A stretch of DNA of 64,000 nt from Sarocladium kiliense (lineage: Eukaryota; Ascomycota; Sordariomycetes; Hypocreales; Sarocladiaceae): contig JAUZTG010000012.1 of NCBI GenBank assembly GCA_030734395.1, positions 1 through 64,000 on the forward strand, in the 5' to 3' direction. Made by a program: the position numbers and the translations under genes. Shown here piece after piece: positions 32,201 to 43,856 of the stretch. Every line of letters starts with the position of its first letter. Positions within the stretch are counted from its first letter, which is position 1. The notes under the pieces are model-generated. The model had not been told where the DNA came from. It ran no database searches and worked only from the letters and a program-made list of their open reading frames with translations.

Positions 32201-34694
32201 ATGGCGACTACACCTCTCGATCCCGGTGTCGGGTATGGCATCGTCCTTGGGCTGGGGTTTGCCTTTGCCTTGGGTATGGTAAGTTGCATTTCCGCACGAA
32301 TTGAGCTCTTGCTTGTCAATTTCTATGATTGGCATGCACACAAGTCTTTTTGGAGGGGAAGGAGGCCATCGTTGGGCTTTAAACGGAGAGGAGAGGCCGG
32401 TCTTCACAACTAGAGGCTCAACCCGCTAACACATCTGTTTCCTTTCGCTAGATCCTAACCACCTTCATTCTCAAACGCTACAATTCCGAAGTCGTCACCT
32501 CCGAAATGTTCAACACCGCCGGCCGCACCGTCAAGAGCGGCCTGGTCGGATCCGCCGTCGTCTCGTCCTGGACCTGGGCTGCGACTCTCCTGCAAAGCAC
32601 CGGTGTCTGCTATCGGTACGGCGTGTCTGGGCCATTCTGGTATGCTTCTGGTGCTACGGTTCAGATTCTGCTTTTCGCGACTCTGGCGATTGAACTGAAG
32701 CGCCGTGCACCGAATGGCCATACGTTCCTTGAGGTCATCAGGGCTCGCTATGGGACCATTGCCCATGTTGTGTTCATGGTGTTTGGTCTCGCAACCAATA
32801 TTCTCGTTAGTCTGATGCTTATTGTGGGCGGATCGGCGACAGTCAGCGCCTTGACTGGCATGCATACGGTTGCTGCCATCTACTTGCTCCCTCTGGGTGT
32901 CGTCCTTGTAAGTCAAGAAACCCATCTTCTGCCTTGTGCGTCTAAGACTGATGCTTCGTTTAGTACACCATTGTCGGTGGCTTGAAGGCGACAATCTTGA
33001 CCGACTGGATCCACACCTTCATCCTGCTGATCATTATTATTCTTTTCTCCCTGACGGCGTATGCCACCGGGGATGCGCTAGGCTCTCCGTCAGCTGTATA
33101 TGACCTGCTCGTAAGTCCCCGATCCCTATACTTCAATTCCTCTCGAGCCTCGCATTTTTGCTTTCAGGGACGAGCAGTCTCAAAATATTGAGGTTTCGTA
33201 CTAACTCATGTGTCAGGTCAAAGCTGCTGCCGCCCACCCCGTCGAAGGCAACGCCGAGGGCTCATACTTGACGATGCGCTCCAAAGAAGGCGCCATCTTC
33301 TTCGTCATCAACATCGTGGGCAACTTCGGCACTGTCTTCTTGGATAACGGATATTACAACAAGGCTATCGCTGCCTCTCCTGTCCACGCCCTTCCTGGCT
33401 ACATCATGGGTGGTCTTAGTTGGTTCGCGATCCCATGGCTCACGGTAAGCTTCTTTGCCTTCACTATAGCAGCAGCTTGACAGCTTTGACCGCAGAGTGT
33501 CTGCTTTACATGAATGAATCGCTAATCTGAGTGTCACTCTAGGCTACTACTATGGGCCTCTCTGCCCTGGCTCTCGAGGATTCGCCGCTTTTCCCAACGT
33601 ATCCCGATCGCATGTCCGACGCTGATGTCTCCGCCGGACTCGTTCTGCCTTATGCAGCAGTGGCACTCCTCGGTAAGGGCGGTGCTATCGCGACACTGCT
33701 TATTGTGTTCATGGCTGTGACATCCGCTACCTCGTCCGAGCTCATCGCCGTCTCGTCCATCTTCACATACGATTTCTACAGGACCTACGTCAAGCCTGAT
33801 GCGAGTGGCCGCCGTCTCATCTACATCTCACACGTCATGGTTGTGTGCTACGCTCTATTCATTTCCACTTTCTCCGTGGGATTGTATTACGCCGGCATCT
33901 CCATGGGCTACCTATATCTGATGATGGGCGTTATCATCTCAGCCGCCGTGTTGCCCGCGACTCTGACACTGGTCTGGGCCGGACAGAACAAGTGGGCAGC
34001 CTCACTCTCCCCCATCGTCGGTCTTGCCCTCGCCCTGATCGCATGGCTCGTCACAGCCAAGCACGAGTGCGGCAAGCTGGACGTCGCATGCACGGGGTCC
34101 AACAACCCCATGCTGGCTGGCAACGTGGTTGCTCTGCTGTCGCCTCTGATCCTCATCCCCATCTTCACACTTTGCTTTGGCGTCGATCACTACGATTGGC
34201 AAAGCATGTTGGCGATTCGCCAAGCTGACGATCACGACGCCACACCAGCAAGCGAGGACATTGAGCACCAGCACGACGTCCCTGTACCGGATGAAGCGAC
34301 ATTCCAGACTGAGCAGACAAAACTGGCGCGTGCGAGCCGCATCTCCAAGTGGACAACAGTGGTGATGACAGTGGCTTTCCTCGTCCTCTGGCCGTTCCCC
34401 ATGTACGGCTCCAGCTACATCTTCAGCAAGCCATTCTTCACAGGCTGGGTCACCGTGGGGATCATCTGGATCTTCTGCAGTCTCGGCGCCGTTGGCCTGT
34501 TCCCCATCTTCGAGGGCCGCCACACGCTCGCTCGCACCTTCAAGCTTATCGTGGCCGATCTAACTGGACGCGGTCACCGACGCGGTATGCCTGCAGAGGT
34601 GATCATGGCAACAGATGCCCATGGGAAATCTGGAAGTGGAGGGGAAACGCCACCAGTAGGGACATCGGAGAAGGAACCGGTTGCTACACATTAA
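32201..34694 (+). CDS. DUR3: urea active transporter, sodium:solute symporter family (DUR3)
   Basis: Five exons: 32201-32278, 32452-32907, 32964-33110, 33217-33444 and 33543-34694; 686 residues. All four introns have GTAAGT or GTAAGC donors and keep the frame. The protein is a run of about 15 membrane helices; the opening GVGYGIVLGLGFAFALGM, SSWTWAATLLQSTGVCYRYG, YTIVGGLKATILTDWIHTF and FLDNGYYNKAIAASP are typical of plant and fungal Dur3. A long hydrophilic stretch near residues 545-590 and a charged tail are cytosolic. It imports urea (and polyamines in yeast) with protons or sodium at the plasma membrane. Likely induced under nitrogen limitation. Confidence 0.95.
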
Positions 34695-37600
34695 GCTTGC
34701 TGTGCTCACTCACTTAAGTTGCAGTCAATGTGGCAGCTGGCTGGATAGTGCTATCGTACACATCGCTTGTAATTGAGGAATGAATCAGAACAATCTTTAT
34801 ATATTGCTGTGGTGTATGTTTTGGGGTCGACAGACCGACGCTGCCAACCTTTCCCGGGGAATCATACGCCTTCGCTCAAGACACATTCATGGACCAAAGG
34901 ATTACCTTGCGGATGGATATTCGTAAGCCTGTCAAAAAGGCTCAGGCAACATTCAGATTGAGTTAGATGGTCTTGCTATCGAGTTCATCAATCCGCTATT
35001 CGACTTTGATGTCAAGGTCATATTTGAGATCCTACATCAACTCTTCGATAAGTCTGCACTTGAACAAATTCCAGGCAAGCCCAACGAGATGCTCTGTGAC
35101 TATCAAGAAGTATGTTTAATATTTTAGCAGCTCTAGCTATTATAAGATCACCCTACCATAGTAAATGTTTGAGCAATTATAACATGTACTATACTAATAT
35201 TGAAAGAGACTCTTTATAAGTCTATACTTTAACGTACTTGTTTATGAGAAAAACTTTTTATAATGTCTATATATTTATAAAGAATACTATGCAGCTATCT
35301 ACACAAAGAGTATTTTCATCTTATAATCTAAACTTAATTTTATATATGATATAGGGTAACGTTGAAATAGATGGGCGAATAAAAGATAATTTAAAAGGAT
35401 TTTACAAGCCTCTCTCTTCTGATAGTATTGATGATAGTACTAAGTGCAAATGAGCTGAACAGCTAGAAGCAGATAAAGAAGAGCTTATATGACTCCAAAA
35501 AACCAAAGATAAGTGAAAAGATTCTGATGAATCTTCCTACGTAGTATTTACAGCAAACGGTGAGCTTAACTAAGATAAACTATTAATTCCAATCTGTTTC
35601 AATTATTTTAATAAGAGTATCTACTCTATTATCCCCATCTATATCCATTGATGCTCATCTTAAGAGTTATAACATGCTGGGGGGAATGTAATGTCTAAAT
35701 CAGAGTGGCTGTCAGTTCTGGGTCTAAAGGATAATTGAATGCTTGTTTTCAAGAAAGAGTAGCCCTTTAGCTAAATAAAGAGTATACTAGATAGACCATT
35801 GAATAAATTCAAGGGATTATTTTCTAAGATCACCTTAAGCCAATCGCCCATGTCACTCTGAGATACGGGTCCTTTGTGGCGTCTGCAGTTGATTTAGTCG
35901 AGGCATGACTGACGACGGCAGGTCGGACGATCTTCCCGTACCAATATTCAGTGTTCACCAGACTGTTCTAGACCTAAGATTAGACTATCTCAGCCGGTTT
36001 CACCCCTCACAGGCAAACATAGTAATTGTACTTGCACTAGTAGTAGCCAAGTTCTTTCCACAAGGGTCTGATATCCCGTAATAATCTCGGCCGAGACATC
36101 AAGAATAGCCTGCTCGGTTTTAAGTCCATTTCTTGGGTACATAGCCTTGAAGTGCCTAGAGATCTCGTCTGTGAACTTTCTTTTCCGCCGTGTCTTCAAA
36201 TGCGGCCAGTAACGTTGCAACGTTGTAAATGAATATACGGGTTTCTAACTCATCGTCGGTGATGCAGATGCTTGAAAAGGTCATCTGGGCGCGGTTGATG
36301 ATTGTGGAGGCACATATCCAGCGCCATTGACAAACAAACGGCCATCTTCAGACGGCCAACTCCCTGAAAAGTCATCATAGAGCCTCGGTAGTAGCACCTG
36401 GGAGCATCGGAAGGGCAGGAACGCCATGAATGATTGTGCTCATGTAGAAAGCGGTTCTTTGCCTACAGGCGTTTCAAGACTATCTGTGAGCTAAGGTTTA
36501 GCAATTTATCCATCGCCATAGCTAATAAATCAGCGTAAGGTGGCTTTTGAAGAAATAAACGTTCGTAAGATCATTCATTATATAAGTAACATCCCAGGCG
36601 GCTAGAAATTAGCACCAGTAAGGTCCTTTGCCAAAAGCCCCAAGGAGACTCGCGAGGTTCGGCGACAAGATTGATGCCCAAGCCAAGCTTAGGCAGATTT
36701 TGGGAGATCGCCGATACATGCCATGCACGACCGTCACACTTCAAGTTCCCTCACAGCAGGTGGTCGATCACTTGGGCGACTAAGTTCGGCAACGACACGA
36801 AATCGGGGCCAAAGGGTTCATCGACTTTCGTCATTGTCAATATTTTGGGACCCCAGGTCATGTATACTCTAGTAATAGAAAGGGGAGCAGGCTATTAGAC
36901 GCATCCACATGACAGCCTCATTACTCGTGCGAGCATTTCGAAGGCGGACTGCCCCAGCAACTCCTACCAGACATTCAGCATGCACATCGCTTTTCTTCTC
37001 AAGTCTGCGTTCTTAGAGGGCTGTCGAACAAATTCGATCGTATTCCCCGTAGACCTTTGCCGATCCAATGTTAACAAGAGAGTATTTAGGACCTTAAGCC
37101 GTGTTGGTGTTCAATCTCTGCTTGAACAACCTTGTGGTAGACAACAGGGCATGATTTCGTCCGCAACTTGCCGCCGAGAGTTTATTTTGGGCATCTAGGT
37201 GGTAATGTATCAGAGCAGGGTTGGGTGTATTGCTTACTCATATCTCATCTTGTCTTTAAAATGCCTGCTTGTTCCGACTTCGTCTCTACCACAAACTTCA
37301 CAGTCATAGGCGCAGAGCCTCTGGTTGCATCCCTCCAAACCGGTGATCTCCATCCCTCTCTCTTTCATCTTTCATCGTTCCATTTCCCCTTCAGCCAGCT
37401 CATTGCGGCCTTGCCGGCTCTGTGAACTTGCCTGCAGGACAGATGCTCAAGGGTTGGATGCCCCATGCTGGCTCGCGACCCACATGTCCGAGCTGAGCGG
37501 GAACTACGACAGTGCTCCTATATATGCATGCAAGCTGCACGCTGCAGTCCAGCAAAGCAGCCCAGACCAGATATCATTGGCTTGAAATGATGTTCAAACC

Positions 37601-37977
37601 AACATGGTTGCCTTTCTCCGAACTCAATTGGCCAGCCTGGTGATAGTCAGGTTGCTTGCTTAGCATGGACCCACGGAATAGGCCGCGCACTCACTGATGG
37701 AACACCGAGCCTGGAATGGCACTCGCTTGCATGTCAAGAACGCGCTGCTGCTTCTTTTATTGCCGAAGCACAGCTTCTGTAACATCATAATGGCGGATAT
37801 CGCGCGTCCTGTAGAGCAGCAGGTGATGCACGGTCTCAGGCAATCGTGCTTATCTTGAGCAAAGCCTTGACGGAAGATGACTTGTCCCAAGGACACAGTT
37901 CGGTGATACCTCTTGCTTCAAATCAAGAGTCAATTCGTTATCAACTTGGCCATTGTTCACGCAAGTTCCTTGCCAAC
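34695..37977. other. gene-poor region, possible degraded retroelement
   Basis: No supported gene. 35120-35460 is AT-rich. At 35680-35697 a purine run (GGGGGGAATG) followed by TGTAATGTC looks like the polypurine tract and LTR start of a decayed LTR retrotransposon, but no gag or pol sequence is recognisable. Open frames at 36.0-37.5 kb are short. Confidence 0.35.
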
Positions 37978-38742
37978 ATGATTGCGCGACCCATTCTAAC
38001 AGCCCTAGACGCTCCCCGCCGTGCACCGTGTCGGCGCTCCTTTGTGGCTCGCATTCGCTCAGCTGATGGAGATAATACCGTTGATACCGGGATCGTCATA
38101 CTTGGTGTCCTTCTAGGGCTACTTCTGCTAGTTTTCATCATCCTGTACGCCTTCAGGCTTTCATGCTGCAGTACAAGAAGTGGCCGTAAAGGGGCCGGCA
38201 AGAAGGGAACACTGAACAACTCAGCTGCTCGGTACTGCTGTTGCCCCGTCGGTCCTCGTGGCCCCCGTGGGCCCCGTGGCAGAGATGGCAGGGACGGCAG
38301 AGATGGTAGAGATGGTAGGGATGGTAGGGATGGCAGAGATGGCACGGATGGCAAGGACGGCAAGGATGGCAAGAACGGCAAGGATGGCAAGGATGGCAGA
38401 GACGGCAAGGACGGGGTCAATGGGTTAAACGGGCGTGACGGAAAGGATGGTCGTGATGGACGTGATGGGCTCACAGGTCCTCCAGGCCAGCCCGGTTCTC
38501 AAGGGCTTCCAGGACCTCCAGGACCTCCTGGACCGCCCGGAGCAAACGGGCCGTGTTGTAAACGGCCACTCGACTCGCATGGCCCCAGCAAGAGCTCAAA
38601 CAGCGGGAATCCGGAAAATTGCAAATGTTGCTGCAAATCTCACAGCCATGTGAGCGGTTGTGTCAGTGTTCATGTGCACGGAAGGGTTCACAACACTGGC
38701 GGCGACGCTGATCAAGCGTGTCGAGGTGGTTGTTACTGTTAG
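37978..38742 (+). CDS. transmembrane collagen-like protein with Gly-X-Y repeats
   Basis: From the ATG at 37978 there are 254 residues. A short basic N-terminus (RRAPCRRSF) precedes one membrane helix (GIVILGVLLGLLLLVFIILY, about residues 39-60) and a cysteine-rich collar (SCCSTRSG; RYCCCPV). Then come 33 perfect Gly-X-Y triplets and a final GPC (about 38248-38555): GPR x3, a GRD/GKD-rich centre, then GPP/GQP/GLP triplets. The C-terminal ~60 residues are cysteine- and histidine-rich (NCKCCCKSHSH, ending GGCYC). The frame is open upstream to 37846 without an ATG, so an upstream exon is possible. Orientation suggests an external collagen stalk with a disulfide-linked tip. Function unknown; roles in adhesion are inference. 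Confidence 0.7.
   Translation: MIARPILTALDAPRRAPCRRSFVARIRSADGDNTVDTGIVILGVLLGLLLLVFIILYAFRLSCCSTRSGRKGAGKKGTLNNSAARYCCCPVGPRGPRGPRGRDGRDGRDGRDGRDGRDGRDGTDGKDGKDGKNGKDGKDGRDGKDGVNGLNGRDGKDGRDGRDGLTGPPGQPGSQGLPGPPGPPGPPGANGPCCKRPLDSHGPSKSSNSGNPENCKCCCKSHSHVSGCVSVHVHGRVHNTGGDADQACRGGCYC
38250..38555. repeat. 9-bp-periodic collagen-coding repeat (GGN-NNN-NNN)
   Basis: Glycine codons at every third codon, with recurring GGCAGAGAT / GGCAAGGAT units. The near-identical units suggest recent repeat expansion. Confidence 0.85.
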
Positions 38743-39250
38743 GACATAGGATCCTGTTGAGAAAGTCTTTCACCTACGTGGCTTTTCTTCCTCAATTTCT
38801 AGTGATTTCGCCGCGCCCTGGGTTGCTAGGGAAGCTATAACTAGTTTCTAACCGATTGATAAGCCTCACCTTTAATAATCATTTTGATCCTCATCCCTGC
38901 TTTGAAAGTCTATTCGTGCATCAACGTTCGTCATACTGATAATTCTGCTACGGCGTGTTTCGATCGTAAAGTCTGGCAAAGAAGGAGTTTGAGCGACGGG
39001 GGCAATGAGGCATGTTTCGTGCGCTTCGAGTGAGCTTCGAGCTTAATCCGAAGACGAGCAGTGTCTTTCGGGAGGTAGGTGGAGGCCTACGACAAATGCT
39101 GGCTAGAGAAACGCACGATCAGGTCTTTACTCCTCAATTTCCAAAAAAAAAGTTGTCTTGCATTCCGACCATTATGAATACTCAAGCGCTAGAACACTCA
39201 TCTGACTTATACGCGCGGTAGAGCTAGCGGGGACAAAAGGCACATGCCTT
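38743..39250. other. intergenic, no supported gene
   Basis: Short open frames only. Confidence 0.35.
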
Positions 39251-40022
39251 TTACCCTTTGGGACCTCGTTTACGAGGTATATTTTCATGCTGCTCTGCAA
39301 CGTGCCTCTTCAGAGTATCAGGCCTGGCAAAGCTTTCCTGACAGGTTCCACATGTCCTCTCTTGAGATTGGTAATCGTTTGTCCTGGCCCACTGGGGGTG
39401 ATTTGACAAGACGTGACGATCCAGGTCCTTGTTCTGTGCTACTCCGTGGCCACAGCGAGGCATTGGGCATTTGACCGGCCTGGTGTGGTATCTCATATGC
39501 TTACTGCGGATTTATATACGGAATTAGCAGAAGAATGAAAGGAGAGTAAAACAAACAGGCGGGAGAGAGGGTTAAGTAGGATGTTAACAGTAGAACACAA
39601 ACCTTAAAGAACGTTGATCGTCGTACACCTTTTGACACTGCTCACAGGTCAATGGCGCAAAAGATGCAGATTGGGTGCTGATGAGAATGCCAGGGTTTCT
39701 GTCTTGAGGAGTCTGAGCTTCAGAGTCGGCTGTGACAAAGGGAACACGGTCCATGGAGTCATCAAAGCTGCCCATGGGGTTGTCGATGCCCTGGCTGGGA
39801 TAACCACCAAGGGATCCGAGCTGATCAGCCGAAAGAGCCGAGTCGAGCAGCGGATGCCAGCTTCTGGGCGATCAGCGCCCTGAAGCCTTGGTCGTGGTGT
39901 TAAAAGAGAGGGTACTTGACGAGGCCGTTCTCAAAGATGTCTCCAGTAGCCGAGGGTCAATAAAGCCTGTAGGCCCTTGGGGACATTCACTGCTCAGACC
40001 AGATGCAGACGGGTCGTGAGAT
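39251..40022 (-). CDS. C2H2 zinc-finger protein, 5' end unresolved
   Basis: Supported exons: 39503-39251, 39863-39603 and probably 40022-39921. The junction at 39603/39503 gives QRSLSKHMRYH in frame and completes finger 1. Fingers: 1, CEQC to HMRYH; 2, CPMPRC to HVLSNH; 3, CGTC to HVAEQH. The protein ends PRKRGPKG, a basic tail. The intron between 39921 and 39863 is 57 nt with a GTCAAG donor. Upstream exons and the start codon were not resolved; an internal Met at 39775 could serve as an alternative start. Probably a nuclear DNA-binding protein; target unknown. The protein between the exons is low in complexity (Ser/Asp/Pro). Confidence 0.65.
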
Positions 40023-41202
40023 CTGAGGAGCCTAAGGCAAATTGACCGGGCTCCGGGCTCATGAGGTCTCTTGTCGAGGCCCTGAGCCTCGAGCCTGATG
40101 TGTTGGCTGCTCTCATGGACGAAGGAGACGATTCAACGGTGCAGCGTCTCGCAGTCACTGACGGTACGGAGATCTACAATGGACTTTCTCAGTCTTGGTC
40201 GCCGGGAGTTTTGGGAAACATGTGAATCACGCACCTTTGCATGAAACGGCCCCAAGTCGTAGAAGTTGACTATGAGGGCGGAGAGGCGACTGCGTCCCAG
40301 GAGCGCTTGAGGTCGTCTGAAGGCCGACACATTGGTTGGCTGCGAACGAAGCCCCTTTATACATTTATCGACACAGGGACTGCCCATTTGCTTCACCCGC
40401 CTCGGCTTGGACATCTTCGCGGCAATGGTCGCCGGTGTGATTATGGAGGGTGGGTGGCCTACCTCTGGCGGCAAAGAGATTGGTAGTAGAACAAAGCAAT
40501 TGGAAAACTTGGGACTTGAGTGCATAGGGAGGGTGGGTGGCCGACCCTTTGAATGGCCAAAGGGTGGAGATAGCGAACGCACTACTGTACTTGTCTACTT
40601 TCATTGTCCTCTGACGAGTGACGCAATGTCACTTACGAGATGCCTCCCGTCGGGCTGAGCAAGACGTTATCTCGATGCCACATCACCTCTGGGCTGGCCT
40701 GCCTGCGAGCCGTGAGATGGCTCCGCGCCAATAGGGCCTCCATCCAATCACAAAACCAGATGGTCAACCAGATATGCAGAGGCGCAGCAGCCTCCAAGAC
40801 GCGAGGGACACTGACTGATGCGCACCAAGCTCGCATATCCAGAGAAACTCAGTGAACTGGGGGACGGCAACGCGAGTGGATCGTCGTTGTTGAATAACAT
40901 TGGGCATGAAAATGCATGGCCGCCACGGTCTTTTACCCAGAAATGGAGCTGAAGGTGGGCGATGAGAGTGCGTCGCCTCAACTCATGCGAATCGGCCGAT
41001 GAAGCAAATGCCAATCAAGACAATGAGGGGGTTTAAAACAAAGGTCTATCCCCATTTCCACAATCCTCAAGTCCTCAGACGTCTTATTCCACTCATGCAT
41101 ACCCTTTACTTCGTGATATCTCACGCATTTACTTGTCCGTCTCGTCTCTAATGCACCATCTGGTGTCACTACCCAAAACAACCTGCTTTGATTCTAATTA
41201 AA
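40023..41202. other. intergenic, no supported gene
   Basis: Contains several overlapping open frames with no family features, and the upstream exon(s) of the C2H2 gene may lie at its left end. Confidence 0.35.
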
Positions 41203-42955
41203 AGTAAGTACGCTAGATGTCGAATTTCAGTCGCATTCACCAACTATATAGTGACTTTCCAAGTTCCTTCACCATTGCCACTGCCACTGCGCCGCAAGGT
41301 TGCGGTCAGGTTCTATGAACCTGTGAAATTAGAGGAAGCTCTCATGGAGGCCTGCAAAAAGCTGCCAGACTACACCGGTCGAGTCTCGAGTAAGACCGAG
41401 ATAAGTCTGGAGCCCGGTGACCAAAAAGCGTTCCTCTCTTTACTGAACAAGTTTGCTCATGTCTTGGATACGCGCAAGGGTGGCGAAACGGTCTCAGCCA
41501 TTGGCGTGATAGCCGAGTTTGACGGCTTGAGATACTTCATTGGCTCCAATGCCCGCAAGGCATCGGAACGAGCGGCTCTCGAAGCTTTCTTCCGAGAGTT
41601 GCTCGAAATGAATGGTGACACAGACCCTAGTCCGCAGATTACGCAGACGGCGCAGTTTCTCCGGGTGTTGAAGCACATAGTTGCGTTTAATAAGCCTCGA
41701 ATTTGTCGCTACACGAAGATCTTGCGGGAGAAGCAGCGTGTCTGTCTAAGATTGCTTGATGGAAGCAAAACTGAATATTCGCAAGGTACACACTAGCAAG
41801 ACCTCCACGCTGCACCGTTCTTCCAGCTTACGTGAAATAAGGATTCCAGCATTTAAGGACAACTTTAACCTCCCTTCAGGATCTCATCTCCTCCAACAGT
41901 GTTCAAGGAGTAGAAGGAAACGGTACTATGATCTCCTTGTACCCGATGCGAAGGAGCTTTGCTAACATGCACGTCTCCAAGATGTCGATGCTTCAGTGGA
42001 ACTGATCCGGCTTTTGGACCGCTCGGCAGGACGCGGCGCCGTTGCTGATGCCATCTCTGAGCTTTGTGGCGAGTCGCGCTACAACCCAGCGCCGGACTGG
42101 TTAGAGTTGCGTCACATGATTGCGAGGCTTCGGGCATATCATGTGTCTGCCGAGACGATTGTGGCATGTCAACGACAGTGGCCAGAGTTATTCGAGGACT
42201 TCAGAGTCACCATTGTTTCGTCCAGCAAGCCTGATGCAAATCCTTTCAAGACACAGAAGCTTTCAGTTCACGGCGCCCTCGGCCGCTTCACCAGCGATAA
42301 GGAGAAGTTGCAGAAGTGGCGCAAGGATGCTGAGTGGCTTGAAAAATTCGATCTTGACAGCATATACAAGGACGCTTGCTCCAAAGACACATTCAGGCCG
42401 CAGGTTCACGCAGAAGTTCTTGTGTACAACGAAATCCGCATGTACCTAGAGGACAACCCTGGAATCGAGTACTGGCAGAACTGGCGATACATTGGAAGCA
42501 GCAAGCCGACCTGCCGTCTCTGCCACTACTACTTCCAAGTCATGGATGACAACGTCTCTGTCCGGGAGACACACAACAACCTCTATCCGACGTGGCGCTT
42601 ACCTGACTGTTATGATGACGACTCGGCAAAGAAGCGTGAGGAACTGATGAACATGATCACTAAACGAACGCGGCAAGATGCGGTGCGAGTGATTCAAAAT
42701 AAGCTTCCTCGGGGCACTCGAAACGACTCCAGCTCATATCCAGCAGTGGCGTCCTGGCTCCAGTATGAGGACAGAGGTACAAGCAGCATCCATGAGCTCA
42801 GTGAGGCATTCAATCACGTGAGTCTTGTGAATCGTGACAATAGCAAGAAGCCCAGGGCTTCTTTCAGGATTCAGCAGGCCAGAGAGATATCGAGCCAGTC
42901 CCTAACTCCCTGGGAGGCGGATGAAGATGCAGACGGAGGAGTCTCCCTCGTCTAG
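41203..42955 (+). CDS. OTT_1508-like zinc deaminase family protein
   Basis: Exons 41252-41785 and 41982-42955, preceded by an exon that contributes only the A of the start codon at 41203; 502 residues. Intron 1 (41204-41251, 48 nt, GTAAGT...TATATAG) splits ATG and yields MTFQVPSPLPLPLRRK. Intron 2 (196 nt, GTACAC, branch GCTAAC, acceptor CCAAG) joins SQDVDASVEL in frame. The deaminase core lies late: HAEVLVYNEI with His321-Ala-Glu323, and PTCRLC with Cys356 and Cys359, the H-A-E / C-x2-C zinc and proton-shuttle set of the cytidine-deaminase fold. In fungi this arrangement is that of the OTT_1508-like family, proposed to derive from bacterial effector deaminases. Substrate unknown. No signal peptide. 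Confidence 0.75.
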
Positions 42956-43856
42956 TTGGGAGCTCCGACAGTCTCGATTATATGAGTCTATTGAAGTTTA
43001 GCCATCGCTCAGGTCCGTCGAAGTGCCTAATAGCTTTGTTAATCTACTTCTTCGTCCTACATGGCATCGTGCTCTGTATCATGTTCTATAGTAAATTTAC
43101 GTCTTATCAAGACCCTTCCTATTTTGATTCTAAACTATCAGCATGCTCGTCCACTGATTATTAGTTCAAGGCAACTGTCTGACTATCCATGAGTCTATTG
43201 CACTTTAGAGACCTATGAATTCACAGCGTACGGATACTATGAACGAGCCAACTTAGATTGCCCGCATTCGCGATACCCAGCGTCATACAACGATTCCACG
43301 TCACGTATGTTCCACTTCCTTGTCGTAGCTCAAGCGGACACTCTTTCTTTTTCAGGCGGACGGCGGTGTCCGATACAGCAATCCAATGCCAACGAAAGAT
43401 CACGATGGACTCGAACACAAGATAGTTTCAGACCTTTGGGAGAACCGCGATGGCTGTACATTAGCTCCAATCTTGGTCTCCTGCCACCTTGATCCTCCGA
43501 GATTCAAGAGGATATTATCTCACGCCCTTAGTCGGCGCGCACATCGGGCATGACGCTTCACTTCCGGACGTGGAGGTGCAGGCTGAGATTGTGGGGGAGC
43601 CGGGGTCGCGTTGAGGTGCCAGTGACGCGACACTGGTTGTTTAGCAGCAGGTGGACCCTGGCGGGCAACCTCCGACACTGGAGGGAGCTTCACCTGTCCC
43701 TCCTCGACCTCAACCTCATCCCTACAACTCTCAGCTTCACCTTCTGTTTCTCCATCTTTCTTCTTCCTCAGCGCGCATTGATCCTCGTCCGACAGCTTAC
43801 ATGCCTCGCATTGACTTCTTGATTGATTCCTGAAGCGCTTGCACTCCACGTACAGG
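42956..43856. other. intergenic before GH125 gene
   Basis: 43000-43160 is AT-rich. A minus-strand frame at 43520-43972 overlaps the GH125 5' end and is not accepted as a gene. Confidence 0.35.

Noticed and set aside
32455..32994. Long minus-strand frames opposite DUR3 exons
   Set aside because: Antisense shadows of a well-supported transporter gene.
40133..40660. Overlapping open frames on both strands with a repeated GGGTGGGTGGCC-like word
   Set aside because: No recognisable domain, splice structure or codon pattern; two copies of a short word are not enough to call a repeat.
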